From assembly GCA_008933995.1 (NCBI GenBank), contig WARS01000026.1, positions 758,501 to 822,500 on the forward strand: a stretch of DNA of 64,000 nucleotides, read 5' to 3'. The notes under the pieces were generated by a model. It had not been told where the DNA came from. It saw only the letters and a program-made list of their open reading frames with translations, and searched no databases. Position numbers and translations under genes: made by a program. This DNA comes from Datnioides undecimradiatus (taxonomy: Eukaryota > Chordata > Actinopteri > Lobotiformes > Datnioididae). Below are positions 13,601 to 23,479 of the stretch, piece after piece. The first letter of the stretch is position 1. Each line of letters starts with the position of its first letter.

Positions 13601-16600
13601 TCACATTAGCCTGTCTGCACTGTAACAAAAGGAAGTGTATGTACATGTCAGTCAGAGTCTTGGGCATCTCTTCTTGGTTTCTGATCACAAGGTCTTCCAG
13701 AACTTTTGACGTGATCCAACAGAAGACAGGAATGTGACACATGATATAAAGGCTTCTTGATTTCTTGACATGTGACAAGATTGTCTCAGCCAAACCCTTG
13801 TCATTGAATCTCCTCCTAAAGTACTCCTCCTTCTGCTCATCATTGAATCCTCGCACCTCTGTAACCCGGTCAATGTCACTGGCAGGGATACGGTTTGAGG
13901 CTGCAGGTCGGGAGGTGATCCAGATTTGAGCTTTAGAAAGCAGCCTTCCTCGGATGAGGTTTGACAGCATAACATCCACTGAGGTTGGCTCTCTCACATC
14001 TGTGCAATTGTTACTTTCCAGGTCGTCCAGGTTGTCCAGGTCAAGGCGATATTCATCAAAACCATCCAGGACAATAAGAATTTTATATTTGTCATAGTCT
14101 GTTATTTCTGATGTCTTCATACCTGGAAAAAACATGTTTAAAAGTTCCTCCAAGCTGTGTTCTTTATCTTTTCTCAAATTCAGCTCCCGGAAAGAAAGTG
14201 GAAACACATAAAATATGTCCCCGTTGGCCATACCCTCAGCCCAGTCTAGTATGTACTTCATTGTGGCAAATGATTTTCCAATGCCTGCCACTCCGATTGT
14301 GAGCACAGTTCGGATCGGTTTATTATCTCCAGATGCTGGTTTGAAGATGTCACAATATTTAATGGCTGTTTCTTGTGTCGCTGGTTTGAACTTTGCATCT
14401 TGAATTTGTCTGGTCTCATGCTGATCATTGACCTCTCCCTTATCACCCTCTACGATGTACAGATCTGTGTAGATCTCATTCAGAAGAGCGGAGGTTTTTT
14501 GTTTATCAATCCCCTCAGACACATGGGTAAATTGCTCCTTCAGTTGGATTTTGATTTTGTTTTGACTTGCAACATCCGGCTTCACTGTAAGAAAAGATTT
14601 GTCAAAGTTATTGCAGATGGAAATTTGCAGATAGTTGCAAATAAAATCAATGTCTGTGGTTGAATCATTATGCAGGAATATATTAATCATTATGAATCCC
14701 CCTTAATCTTGCACACAAGCACCTATAATGTTAGTGAGAGTTAGTGACCAAGTATCACTTTTGAGTATAATTATTATTATTCTTTTGTTGTTATACATGT
14801 CAAATTGCATCAATGATTTCTTTAGAACTTGAAATTCAGTGTTAACCACTAAGACTAACCTAATAAAGTCCTTTTAATACATAACTAGGCTAGCTTAGCA
14901 CCACCTCTGGCTTACAGCCAAAATTAGGTTCATTTGGACTGGCTCTTCTTTGACATACTGTGTCATTAGATCCTTTATAAACAAGCTTTCTTTCCTTGGT
15001 CTTTATTTTGTGCCAATTTAAGTCATTTTGACAACTGTATTAATTTAATAAATACTCTTTAAACATGCATGGATTTGACTGTTGTTTTGTTTTTTTGTGT
15101 TACAGCCTCACTTCCATCCATACCCATAAGCTTACATCGTATTTCTGTTGTCCTGTCCACACACTTAACAGGCAACTTGTATCTGGAGGTGATCCAGAGC
15201 CGGGCAGAAGGAAAAAGAGTCCCTTTGATGAGGTTTGTCAGTAGCGAATCCACTGAAGCTGGCTCTGTGATGTCAGTCAACGTCTTGTTGTTGTCAAAGT
15301 CAAGAGGAGGTTTATAAGCATCCAGTCCGTCCAAGATGAAAAACACTTTTAACTGCTCATAGTTGGAAATTACAAATTTCTTTGTTTCCATGAAGAAATG
15401 ATTAAGAAGTCCCACCAAAGAGAGTTTTTTCTCTCTTATCAAACCAATCTTAAAGAGGTCTAGTGGGAATATAACTTCACCCTGTTTGGTGTGGAAAAAG
15501 GAAAAAATGACAGAAAGAATATTCTTTCTGTCATTTTTAGCCCACTCTTTGATGAATTTCTGCACATGGAAGGATTTTCCAATACCAGCTTCTCCAACAG
15601 TCAGCACGGTTCTGGTTGATTCTTCTTTGAAGATATCAGACACTCCATTCACTCGTTTCACTGTTTTCACCTTGGTACCTCCATTCTTCTCTTTATCATT
15701 GACCTCATCACCTTCATCTTCTCTCACGATGTGTTCCGTGTTTTTTTGGTTAGGATGATTTATATCTTCATCTTTACTGTTTTCTTTGAGATATCTTTCT
15801 CTCAGTGCTGATATCAGTTTCTCTTGTCTTTTCAAGCTCTCTAAATGAACAAAACACAGTTCAGCATATAATTAATCATGCAGGGTAGAGAGCATAGTGA
15901 GCAAGTAACACCAAAACAAGATTTTAAAGCAACTACTCTTTAAAATGTTCAAAACAAAGTTAGTTAACCAGTAACATTTTTCAGGGTTGCAGCTTTTGCA
16001 GTATTTCAAAATAATAATTTCCTGACACAAAGAACAATACATAATATGTATGTATGTAATATGAGCTATGAAAGTAAGTTAGTGCCATTGTTTCCTACCT
16101 CGACATTCAGTCACTTTCTGAATATATGTAGGAGGAATCTTTTCAACTCCTGAAGGCTGAGAGATGATCCAGATAAGTGCAGAGGGAAGCAAATTCCCTT
16201 TGATGAGGTTTGTTAGCAGCACATCCATTGAGGCTGGTTCTTCTATGTCCGTCAGGTCCTTGTTATTGGTAAAATCCAGAGGGAGTTTACATTCTTCCAA
16301 ACCATCAAGGACAAAAGCTACTTTACAGCGGTCATACCTGAAATCTCCTGAGCGTTTACTGTCACTGAGGGAATGACAAAGAAGATCTTTCATGCTTTGA
16401 ACTTTTTCTTCTCTTAACAAGTCTCTGAAATGAAGTGACACTATGAAGTCTATGTCTTTGTTGGACTCTCCTTTTGCCCATTCTACCATGAACCTCCTTG
16501 TTTGTACTGTTTTACCAACACCAGGAACTCCTGTCATTAGCACTATTCGCACTTCTTTTGTCCATGATTTCTTAAATAATTCCTTATAGGTTTGCTTTTC

Positions 16601-19600
16601 ATCTTTCTTGCCATTTTCATCTTTTATCTTGTAGAGCTCCGTGTCAGTTTCACATTTTTTCAGTTCTTCTTCATACTGACTTTTGATTTTCTTCTGCAGG
16701 TCTGCTTTGATTTGCTTTGTTTTGTGCTTGAAATCTTCTAAAGAGATGATAAACACAAACCAGAGAACAGAGTATGGTAATTGCAGTTAATTTATACTCC
16801 AACACAGTATAATGGCAGCTGTAAACTACAGTGTCACATGATATATTACGACATACTTGACATCCCAAGGGATGAAAATTGCATCAAGAAAATATTTAAA
16901 TACAAATGTGCAATACATAATATGTATGTATGCAATATGAGCTATGAAAGTAAGTTAATGCCATTGTTTCCTACCTCGACATTCAGTCACTTTCTGAATA
17001 TATGCAGGAGGAATCTTTTCAACTCCTGAAGGCTGAGAGATGATCCAGATAAGTGCAGAGGGAAGCAAATTCCCTTTGATGAGGTTTGTTAGCAGCACAT
17101 CCATTGAGGCTGGTTCTTCTATGTCCGTCAGGTCCTTGTTATTGGTAAAATCCAGAGGGAGTTTACATTCTTCCAAACTATCAAGGACAAAAGCTACTTT
17201 ACAGCGGTCATACCTGAAATCTCCTGAGTGTTCACTGTCACTGAGGGAATGACAAAGAAGATCTTTCATGCTTTGAACTTTTTCTTTTCCTGACAAGTCT
17301 CTGAAATTAAGTGACACTATGAAGTCTATGTCTTTGTTGGACTTTCCTTTTGCCCATTCTACCATGAACCTCCTTGTTTGTACTGTTTTACCAACACCAG
17401 GAACTCCTGTCATTAGCACTATTCGCACTTCTTTTGTCCATATGTCCTTATAGGTTTGCTTCTGTTCTTTCTTGCCATTTTTATCTTTTATCTTGTAGAG
17501 CTCCGTGTCAGTTTCACATTTTTTCAGTTCTTCTTCATACTGATTTTTGATTTTCTTCTGCAGGTCTGCTTTGATTTGCTTTGTTTTTTTCTTGAAATCT
17601 TCTAAAGAGATGATAAACACAAACCAGAGAACAGAGTACAGTAACTGCAGTTAATTTATACTCCCACACAGTGTAATGGCAGCTGTAAACTACAGTGTCA
17701 CATGATGTATTATGACATACTTGACATCCCAAGGGATGAAAATTGCATCAAGAAAAGATTAAAATACGAATGTGCAATATTTTGTGTTTGATTTTTATCC
17801 ATTCATGACATGTATTGATTTTAAAGCTGCTTCTTGTATCTTTACCTTTACTGTGGTCATCCTCAAACTGTTCAGTTTCCATGGAAGCACTGCTGGACTG
17901 GGTAGGCCTTTAACACAGAAAAAACATCTCTCACATGTTTGAGTCAGTGCTGATGTAAAACCTTACTGTGGTAAAGATAAGTTGTTTTTCCTACCCTAGC
18001 TCAGCCATGAAGTCAAGAGGATCATCCTCGGACATGCTGATGGACGTGGAGGAGGCCGGTCTTTGGCGCTCAAGCAAACTTTAACACAAACAGATATTAA
18101 TGATTTCACAAGAACAAACTTCACCCATTTTATATAACTTTTAAGGTTAGTCTGACTAGTCATTCTCTTCAGTTTATTTTTCTCCTGTTTATGAATCTTT
18201 CATGCAAGAATCATATAACAATCATTCTTTGTTCTCTCAAATTAATTATTACGAGGTCCCACCTGTCATCTCAAACCAATCAGAAGGAGGTTAAGTGGGA
18301 ATATACCTTTTTACATTAATATAAAACATAACCATAATATATTTTTTTATCCTGTTTTGTTAGGATTCTAGTTATATATGGCCTATTTATAGCCCACTCT
18401 TTGATAAAGAATTAATATTTATAGTAATATTTATATTACTGTCACATCAACGGTGTGACTAACCCCCTTAAAAACAGCAATTAATCAGCTACGGCTTTTT
18501 CCTTCTCAAAACTATTGTTATTATACTAGCCTAAAAAATTGTTGATCTCTAGTTCGAACATACAATGTAAGCACAAAGACCTGCTTTCACCCTGTCCATT
18601 TTCCATCTGTGCAGACCAATATCACTGAATACTAAATAGTTTCAAAGGATAACATGAGGGCAAAAGAGCAGTGTGTGTATGTTTGATTATTGTAAGATTA
18701 CGGTTATCTCCTGATCTGTACAGGGTTGTAAAAGTGAGCCTAACAAAGATCACCAGTGAACCAAAAACAGTGAAAGTGCCTTGGTGATGAGAAGATGAGA
18801 AGATCTCTTACATATACATGCATACACCATTGTGACTTTTACCCCTTGAGAACAATGAATCAACAAATGCATTAACAAAAAGCATGTACTTTACACTTTA
18901 ACAAGAAGTTATTGCTACTGGATCTTTTTTTTTTTGCAGTATTGTCTTTTTCTAATTGGCTGAAGTTGTTTGTTTCCCAGTATTCCCAGATTACTTTTTT
19001 TTTCTCCAGGGCTCTGTGGTTGAGCTTCAAGTTGGAACCATTATCTCCTTGTTTCTGAATCTTTCTGTGTCAAAGCCAGAACATTACCAAAACACCTTAC
19101 CTGGGTCGTCCTTCATTGAAGTTGACGGGCTGACCCATGGATGCGTCACTTCTCATGGAAACATCGCTGGGTGCAGAAGAAATTGATCCTCTGTCCTCCA
19201 ACCCTCTTTAGCACAGATATCAATAAAATGCTTTTTGGAATAATGACACCAGCATTTTTAACATTTCAAAATAAATACTTAATTTCTTAACTTAACTTAA
19301 ATATGTTAATTTCACTGGAACTGCAGTTGAAATTAGAGTTTGGAGGTGATACACGTGAGAATCAGAAGATCTCTTACACAAACACACACACTGCTGAATT
19401 CTTTCCTGGAATATTGTCTTTTTCTAACTGACTGAAGGTCATCTGAACTTCTTCAGTTCGAACAATCTGATTGCTAATTTGTTTCTGCTGTTTAGTCCTG
19501 TGGCTGTGCTGACTGAAAAAAAGTTCTCCACATATTTATTTTTCAGTAGTTATAATTGCATTAATAAAAATGGAGTAGGGCCTCAGACAGGTCTTTGCTT

Positions 19601-21770
19601 GGAGCCTCCAATTCATAAAAACTGCCACTGCCTCCATGCACAGAGCCACCTTGCAAAAACAATAGATAGCCCTTGATTTTCAGCCCAGCCTGCCACAGAG
19701 TGAGGCAAAGAAGTGCAACATATTTACTGGAAAACCAGAGCTCATAGTCCTCTGTATCAGCACCCTCACTGTTTCACAAGTCGGCCACAGGGAAACCACT
19801 CAACCAAAGCTACACACATAAACTGTTAATTCATAATCTTGCTAACGTTTTCCACTATGGTCCACAATGGTATGTATATCTTTGTTTCTGAATCTTTCTG
19901 TGTCAAAGCAATATCATTAAGAAAACATCTTACCCTGATTCTTTTTCACTGAAGTTGACCGGTTGGCCCATAGATGCATCGCTTTTCATGGAAACATTGC
20001 TGGGTGCAGAAGAATTTGATCCCCTACCTTCCCATCTTTAACACATTTTTGAAGAAAGAAAAGCTTTTGAGGCTCAATGACACCCATATTTTTAACATTT
20101 CTGAATTAAATTTTAGAGAAAAATCAGTTGATATCAATGGAACTGCTGCTAACACACAGCCAAGGGCAAAAACAATGTAACCTCACTATTGAGTTGGGAG
20201 ATGAAATGCATCTTACCCCAGTTCTCGTCCACTGAAGTTAACGGGTTGACCCATAGACGCGTTGCTTTTCATGGAAACATTGCTGGATGCAGGATGAACC
20301 AATCTTCTGTGTTCAAACCATCAGCATTTTGAACATTTCAAAATAAAAATTTTGAGAAAAATCAGCTCAATCCAATGGAACAGCTGCTATCTCACAAACG
20401 TGGAGAAATATATGACACAACTATAGATTTTGGAGGTGAAGCCCCTTCACAATACTCAAAAAACCCATTAACACCCACTAACATCTGGCTTTTGTGTTTA
20501 GTGTGAAAGGGTACAATCCAAATACAATGCCCATCAAATGATTTAAATAATGAATTGTTCAGTAGCTATGATTGCATTAATCATAGCCCTTCACATAAAT
20601 GTTTCCCAGTATTCCCAGATTACTTTTTTTTTCTCCAGGGTTCTGTGGTTGAGCTTCAAGTTGGAACCAGTAGATCTCTTTCTAAGTCAAAGCTACTATT
20701 GTCTTTCATTATCTTCTTGTTTCTGAATCTTTCTGTGTCACAGCAAGAACATTACCAAAACACCTTACCTGGGTTGTCCTTCATTGAAGTTGACGGGCTG
20801 ACCCATGGATGCATCACTTCTCATGGAAACATTGCTGGGTGCAGAAGAAATTGATCCTCTGTCCTCCAACCCTCTTTAGCACAGATATCAATGATGACAC
20901 CAGCATTTTAAACATTTCAAAATAAATATTTAGAGAAAAATATGTTAATTCCAGTGGAACTGCAGTTATTACACAACTGAGGAGAAAAAAATGTTACATG
21001 AAAAATTAGAGTTTGGAGGTGATACCCATGTGAGAATCAGAAGATCTCTTACACATACACACACAACTGTTGTGGACTTTTACCCCTTGTGGATGACTGA
21101 ATTGATAATCAAAAAGCACTTCCTTTACATTTGTCTTGAAAGAATTAAAGTACACACATAAACTGTTAATTCATAGTCCCACTGTTGAATGTTTTCCACT
21201 ATTCTTCACTATGGTATGTATCTCCTTGTCTCTGAATCTTTCTGTGTCAAAGCAAGAACATTACCAAAACACCTTACCTGGGTTGTCCTTCATTGAAGTT
21301 GACAGGCTGACCCATGGATGCATCACTTCTCATGGAAACATTGCTGGGTGCAGAAGAAATTGATCCTCTGTCCTCCAACCCTCTTTAGCACATTGAAAAA
21401 AGGTTTAAGGTTCAATGTCACCAGCATTTTTAGTATTTCTGAATTAAAATTTAGAGAAAAATCATGAAAATCATGTCTACTGTTTGTAGCGGGTTTAAAA
21501 GCATATACAGGCTAATTTAGTAGAAGATTTAAATAAAAAGCTTCTAATACCTGGTCACACCAGCATTTTAAACATTTTAAAATAAAAAATTACTGAAAAA
21601 GCTGTTCATTTCAACGGAACAGCTGCTGTCACACGAGGAGAAAAAAAGAGTTTGGAAATGAAATGTGTCTGACTGTACATTCTGTGTGACGTGAGACTGA
21701 GGCGACTGACACAATAAAACCTTTCAACTTACTTGTCACTTAAGCTGGTTGAGGGCTGCTCCACAGACAT
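10050..21770 (-). CDS. Multi-NACHT NLR with B30.2 domain (NLRC3/NLRP12-like, fish NLR)
   Basis: Predicted cytosolic NOD-like receptor of the expanded teleost NLR-B30.2 family. Coding exons in transcript order: 21770-21733 (ATG), 21382-21278, 20873-20769, 20306-20217, 20035-19934, 19205-19101, 18078-17995, 17907-17846, 17601-16975, 16737-16099, 15840-15136, 14584-12778, 12685-12509, 11747-11571, 10921-10875, 10603-10050 (stop). Every junction has GT/AG signals and compatible phase, and the lengths sum to 5,424 nt (1,807 aa). Approximate domain order: N-terminal 30-35-aa repeats and two small exons (1-230), three truncated NACHT modules (231-439, 440-652, 653-887), FISNA plus full NACHT and helical region (888-1489), two LRR units (1490-1607), linker, PRY-SPRY (1624-1807). 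Four NACHT modules is unusual. Alternatively the short modules are skipped or are decaying duplicates. Known NLRs sense microbial or danger signals; the ligand here is unknown. Confidence 0.75.
10875..10921 (-). CDS. Linker exon between LRR and B30.2
   Basis: A 47-nt exon encoding FDHDGEHRLKPGLKK, with phase 2 in and phase 1 out. This short motif (HGGE...KPGLRKY type) characteristically joins the LRR region to the B30.2 exon in teleost NLRs. It has a TACAG acceptor and a GTAAGT donor. Confidence 0.85.
11571..11747 (-). CDS. LRR exon 2 (ribonuclease-inhibitor type)
   Basis: A 177-nt exon, phase 2-2, encoding MSGCQVTKDGCSFLASAL and then the LKHLDLSYNHPG leucine-rich core. It ends at a GTACAT donor, weaker than GTAAGT. 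Phase symmetry lets LRR exons multiply or be lost without frameshift. Only two LRR exons are visible in this gene, few for the family. Confidence 0.88.
11777..11807. repeat. (CA)n microsatellite in NLR intron
   Basis: CA tract directly upstream of the LRR exon acceptor. On the transcribed strand it is a (TG)n tract, of the kind reported to influence nearby splicing. Confidence 0.9.
12509..12685 (-). CDS. LRR exon 1 (ribonuclease-inhibitor type)
   Basis: A 177-nt exon, phase 2-2, encoding MSWCGLSEESCKGL...LTMLDLSHNDLLDSGV...LKSLHCKLETL, one RI-type leucine-rich unit. TTACAG acceptor and GTAAG donor are clear. It follows the NACHT exon after a 92-nt intron. Confidence 0.9.
12778..14584 (-). 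CDS. Full FISNA-NACHT-winged helix exon
   Basis: This large exon (1,807 nt, phase 1 in, phase 2 out) encodes the canonical fish NLR core. The FISNA segment begins QNKIKIQLKEQF and includes the LNEIYTDLYIVEGD motif. It is followed by Walker A GVAGIGKS, Walker B ILIVLDGFDEY, the sensor region WITSRPAA, VTEVRGF and the helical/winged-helix region with SIQEFLAAFYVF near the end. NACHT domains bind ATP and drive oligomerisation. All key motifs are intact, so this is the module likely to provide the ATPase switch. Acceptor TTACAG at 14585/14586; donor GTAAGT. Confidence 0.93.
15136..15840 (-). CDS. Truncated NACHT module 3 (phase 1-1 exon)
   Basis: An open exon of 705 nt. An acidic/lysine-rich lead is followed by Walker A GEAGIGKS, Walker B FFILDGLDAY and the sensor segment LWITSRYKLP, ending TTEIR at a GTAAGC donor. 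It stops at the same structural point as the two modules upstream (the VTEVRG position of the full NACHT). The winged-helix region is absent. Between Walker A and Walker B it carries about 14 extra residues coded by a 36-bp palindrome. It could hold nucleotide but lacks the regulatory half of a NACHT. Confidence 0.75.
15503..15538. repeat. Perfect 36-bp palindrome inside NACHT coding exon
   Basis: Two 18-bp arms (15503-15520 and 15521-15538) are exact reverse complements with no spacer; the centre is GAATATTC. It lies in frame in the third truncated NACHT module, where the other modules have no matching residues. Confidence 0.95.
16099..16737 (-). CDS. Truncated NACHT module 2 (phase 1-1 exon)
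   Basis: An open exon of 639 nt. A lysine/glutamate-rich helical lead (EDFKHKTKQIKADLQKKIK) precedes Walker A GVPGVGKT, Walker B VAFVLDGLEE, the EEPASMDVLLTNLIKG segment and the sensor LIWIISQPSGVEKIPP, ending TECR at a GTAGGA donor. It lacks the winged-helix half. It is nearly identical to the module at 16975-17601. Confidence 0.78.
16975..17601 (-). CDS. Truncated NACHT module 1 (phase 1-1 exon)
   Basis: An open exon of 627 nt, the tandem twin of module 2. Walker A GVPGVGKT is intact. Walker B reads VAFVLDSLEE, with Ser replacing the Gly found in all three other modules. A four-codon deletion removes residues before WTKEV. Absence of stops in both copies suggests either recent origin or retained coding function. 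Confidence 0.78.
17846..17907 (-). CDS. Small acidic exon before the NACHT modules
   Basis: A 62-nt exon encoding PTQSSSASMETEQFEDDHSK. Phase 2 in and phase 1 out convert the reading phase from the N-terminal repeats to the NACHT exons. Short acidic and serine-rich exons here are usual in fish NLRs. Confidence 0.7.
17995..18078 (-). CDS. N-terminal exon with RQRPASS motif
   Basis: An 84-nt exon, phase 2-2, encoding LLERQRPASSTSISMSEDD and then PLDFMAEL. The RQRPxSS...SM..D pattern is the last unit of the fish NLR N-terminal peptide-repeat series and is diverged from the units upstream. Confidence 0.75.
18255..18420 (-). pseudogene. Decayed NACHT fragment inside NLR intron
   Basis: Stretches match the truncated NACHT exon at 15430-15560 in the same orientation and order: TCTCAAACCAATC...AGGAGGTTAAGTGGGAATATA against TCAAACCAATC...GAGGTCTAGTGGGAATATA, then TAGCCCACTCTTTGAT in both. 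The spacing holds but the frame is broken and the splice context lost, so this is a relic of a further NACHT module, sitting upstream of the intact ones. Confidence 0.7.
19101..19205 (-). CDS. N-terminal repeat exon 5
   Basis: A 105-nt exon, phase 2-2, with the repeat motif SSAPSDVSMRSDASMGQP and the VNFNEG tail. It is nearly identical to the exons at 20769-20873 and 21278-21382, including intron flanks, so these three are recent copies. Its donor is CTTACC on the plus strand (GTAAG on the transcript). Confidence 0.78.
19934..20035 (-). CDS. N-terminal repeat exon 4
   Basis: A 102-nt exon, phase 2-2, with the motif SSAPSNVSMKSDASMGQP and VNFSEKESG. It differs from exons 1, 2 and 5 (Lys instead of Arg after SM, different tail) and represents an older branch of the repeat. 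Confidence 0.75.
20217..20306 (-). CDS. N-terminal repeat exon 3
   Basis: A 90-nt exon, phase 2-2, encoding SNVSMKSNASMGQPVNFS with a diverged start (RLVHPAS). Its acceptor (AACACAG) differs from the TTTAG/TAAAG acceptors of its sisters. It is the most diverged repeat unit that is still open. Confidence 0.7.
20769..20873 (-). CDS. N-terminal repeat exon 2
   Basis: A 105-nt exon, phase 2-2, encoding GLEDRGSISSAPSNVSM and then RSDASMGQPVNFNEGQP. Exon and about 170 bp of intron on its 3' side match the region around 19101-19205, showing a segmental copy. Confidence 0.78.
21278..21382 (-). CDS. N-terminal repeat exon 1
   Basis: A 105-nt exon, phase 2-2, with the same GLEDR...SMRSDASMGQP...NFNEGQP text as repeat exon 2. 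It follows the ATG exon. Such ~30-aa N-terminal repeats are described for zebrafish and other teleost NLRs; their function is unknown. Confidence 0.78.
21733..21770 (-). CDS. ATG exon of the NLR
   Basis: Encodes MSVEQPSTSLSD, ending in phase 2 at a GTAAGT donor. It fits the phase of the repeat exons and the acidic/serine character of fish NLR N-termini. I chose it because it is the nearest upstream Met whose donor phase matches; no CARD or PYD precedes it. Confidence 0.65.
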
Positions 21771-22699
21771 GCTGTTGCTTTTGATTGATTTAACTTGTTT
21801 TCTGCTCCCAGATGAGTTTGAATTATCACTTGTTTCTGTTTTATAAGAGTTTCATTTCCTGCTTTGTCCTTTTCACCAGTGCAAAGTTGCAGCAGAGTCT
21901 TCTTGCTTTAGTCCCATGGTGTTTTCTAGATAACCTTATCTGCCCATGACCTTCTGCAGAGCACATAGCGGGCTTTGGAGCAGTCTGTCTCCATACTGTC
22001 TCTGGACAAAAAGGGCAGCAACAAGTCATCAACCAGAATAGGATATCCCTGATAATAGAAAGATGCATCCAGGAAGTCTGACTTATGCATGTCACCAAAA
22101 TCTGATCAAAGTCTATTTCATGACAAAGTTATTGTGCAAGGGCCAAGTTAGTTGTTAATCTTTAACATATATATCTTGATACGCATTCAAGGTTAAATAA
22201 AATGAATGGCAGACACAAGGAATCTAATCTAACCCCAAAGTTTTACATAAATCAAACAAGTCTAACTTTGTCAGACTTTTTAAAATTTCCATGTGTAGGC
22301 CCTCCTACAACTAAATATGCTTTAAATGTGCAAGGTAGGCCTGCAACATTCACGCAACCGCTTCTCTACTTAAGACGGTCAACTAAACACGGAGCCCTCG
22401 CTCTTAACAAAATAACATGTGACCCAGAGCCACCAAATTCATATCAGATATCATTAGGCACTGGACAATCAGGACATGCATTTTGTATGTAATTTCACTG
22501 CTTCTCCTATTTTATATTATTTTTTTTTTACGAGGTGCAATTGGGCGCGATGTTTCGTCTCAAGCAGTGAAGCGGCCGTCGCTGCGTGAATGTCTGTCGA
22601 ATATGCAATGTGAAACTGACTTCACCGCAGGTCGCAAACACAGCGCAATAGCCTGAGTTCTAGAGAATTAAATCAGTACACATCTTGCTTTCATCTTAC

Positions 22700-22735
22700 C
22701 AGTGCAGGTGCTGTTAAATAAAAGCCGTAAAGTAG
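22700..22735 (-). other. Probable 5' non-coding exon of the NLR
   Basis: A GTAAGAT donor lies at 22693-22699 on the transcribed strand, about 65 bp downstream of a TATA-like box. The start of the exon is inferred from TATA spacing. It would splice to an acceptor upstream of the ATG at 21770. Confidence 0.45.
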
Positions 22736-22760
22736 GTTTGATTCCCGTGTCGGTGCTCTC

Positions 22761-22807
22761 TTCTATACCGCATGGCTGACGGTCACACCAGCTACACTTT
22801 CACTTTC
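22761..22807 (-). promoter_or_regulatory. ISRE plus TATA-like box, NLR promoter
   Basis: On the minus strand GAAAGTGAAA at 22798-22807 is a perfect GAAANNGAAA interferon-stimulated response element. A TATAGAA box follows at 22761-22767, about 30 bp downstream, with a good splice donor a further 60 bp on. Order and spacing fit an interferon-inducible promoter reading into the NLR gene. IRF/STAT control is inferred, not shown. Confidence 0.6.
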
Positions 22808-23479
22808 ACTCGCACATGAAGATATGGAAATACGTTAAGGATGCATGAGATAAGTACAGTATCAGCATATGTAGATTTTGCATTGTTCGTTTGTTCATTA
22901 TTATCGCTTTCCTTATATTCTTGTGTTCATTTGTACGGACTGAGACAATTTTAACAGTTTTAAACAATCACCGCCGGAAGGTGAGCTGAGCCAATGACGT
23001 AGCAAATATCTGATCGTCACACATGACTGCCAGTAACTGTGCTCTGTCCAGAGCTGCTAGAGCTCTACTGCGGCACTGCAGACAGTAATCTGCAGTTATT
23101 CAAAACTATTGTATTCATCTAATGTATGGCCACGTTGAAAACTAAGTGTAAATAGCGAAATATTATTTTTTAGGGAAAATGAATGTCATGAATGTTATAT
23201 TGAATATTAATCTATGTAATCTTTTATAATCTATGGTGTTCAATCAGTTTTATAATTTAATAATTCTAATGTATACACAATTTGACACATTTTCTACATT
23301 TTTATATACATTTGATATTTTTTTCACATAACATATTATACTCCGATGGGTTCTCACTGCAACATATTCAGTTAGCAAAATTTATAAATAGATAAAATTT
23401 AAAAATCATAAACAAAAGAAAAGGAAACATCTTTCAAAGATCTGTTTTTATATGCTAATATTTTAGCTATTATGTTGAA
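22808..23479. other. AT-rich spacer
   Basis: No open frame, exon or repeat is recognised between the NLR promoter and the nested transposons. Base composition becomes strongly AT-rich after about 23100. Confidence 0.6.

Larger units (their letters stand above)
16041..17785 (-). repeat. Tandem duplication, ~876-bp unit, each with one NACHT exon
   Basis: The two copies are offset by about 876 bp and share exon, both splice sites and intron flanks. For example, a TATGTATGTATG tract precedes both, and the intronic GACATCCCAAGGGATG occurs at about 16859 and 17722. By eye they are well over 90% identical. The main difference is a 12-nt deletion in the copy at 16975-17601. The breakpoint lies in a shared TGTGCAATA segment near 16909. 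This is a recent local duplication. Confidence 0.92.

Noticed and set aside
18956..21363. Repeated plus-strand frames ending GCRRN
   Set aside because: Antisense readings of the minus-strand NLR N-terminal repeat exons, which have proper splice sites and phases.
17846..21382. CRISPR-like spaced repeats
   Set aside because: Spacing is 0.3-1 kb and the repeats are exons with splice sites in a vertebrate gene, not 24-37-bp direct repeats.
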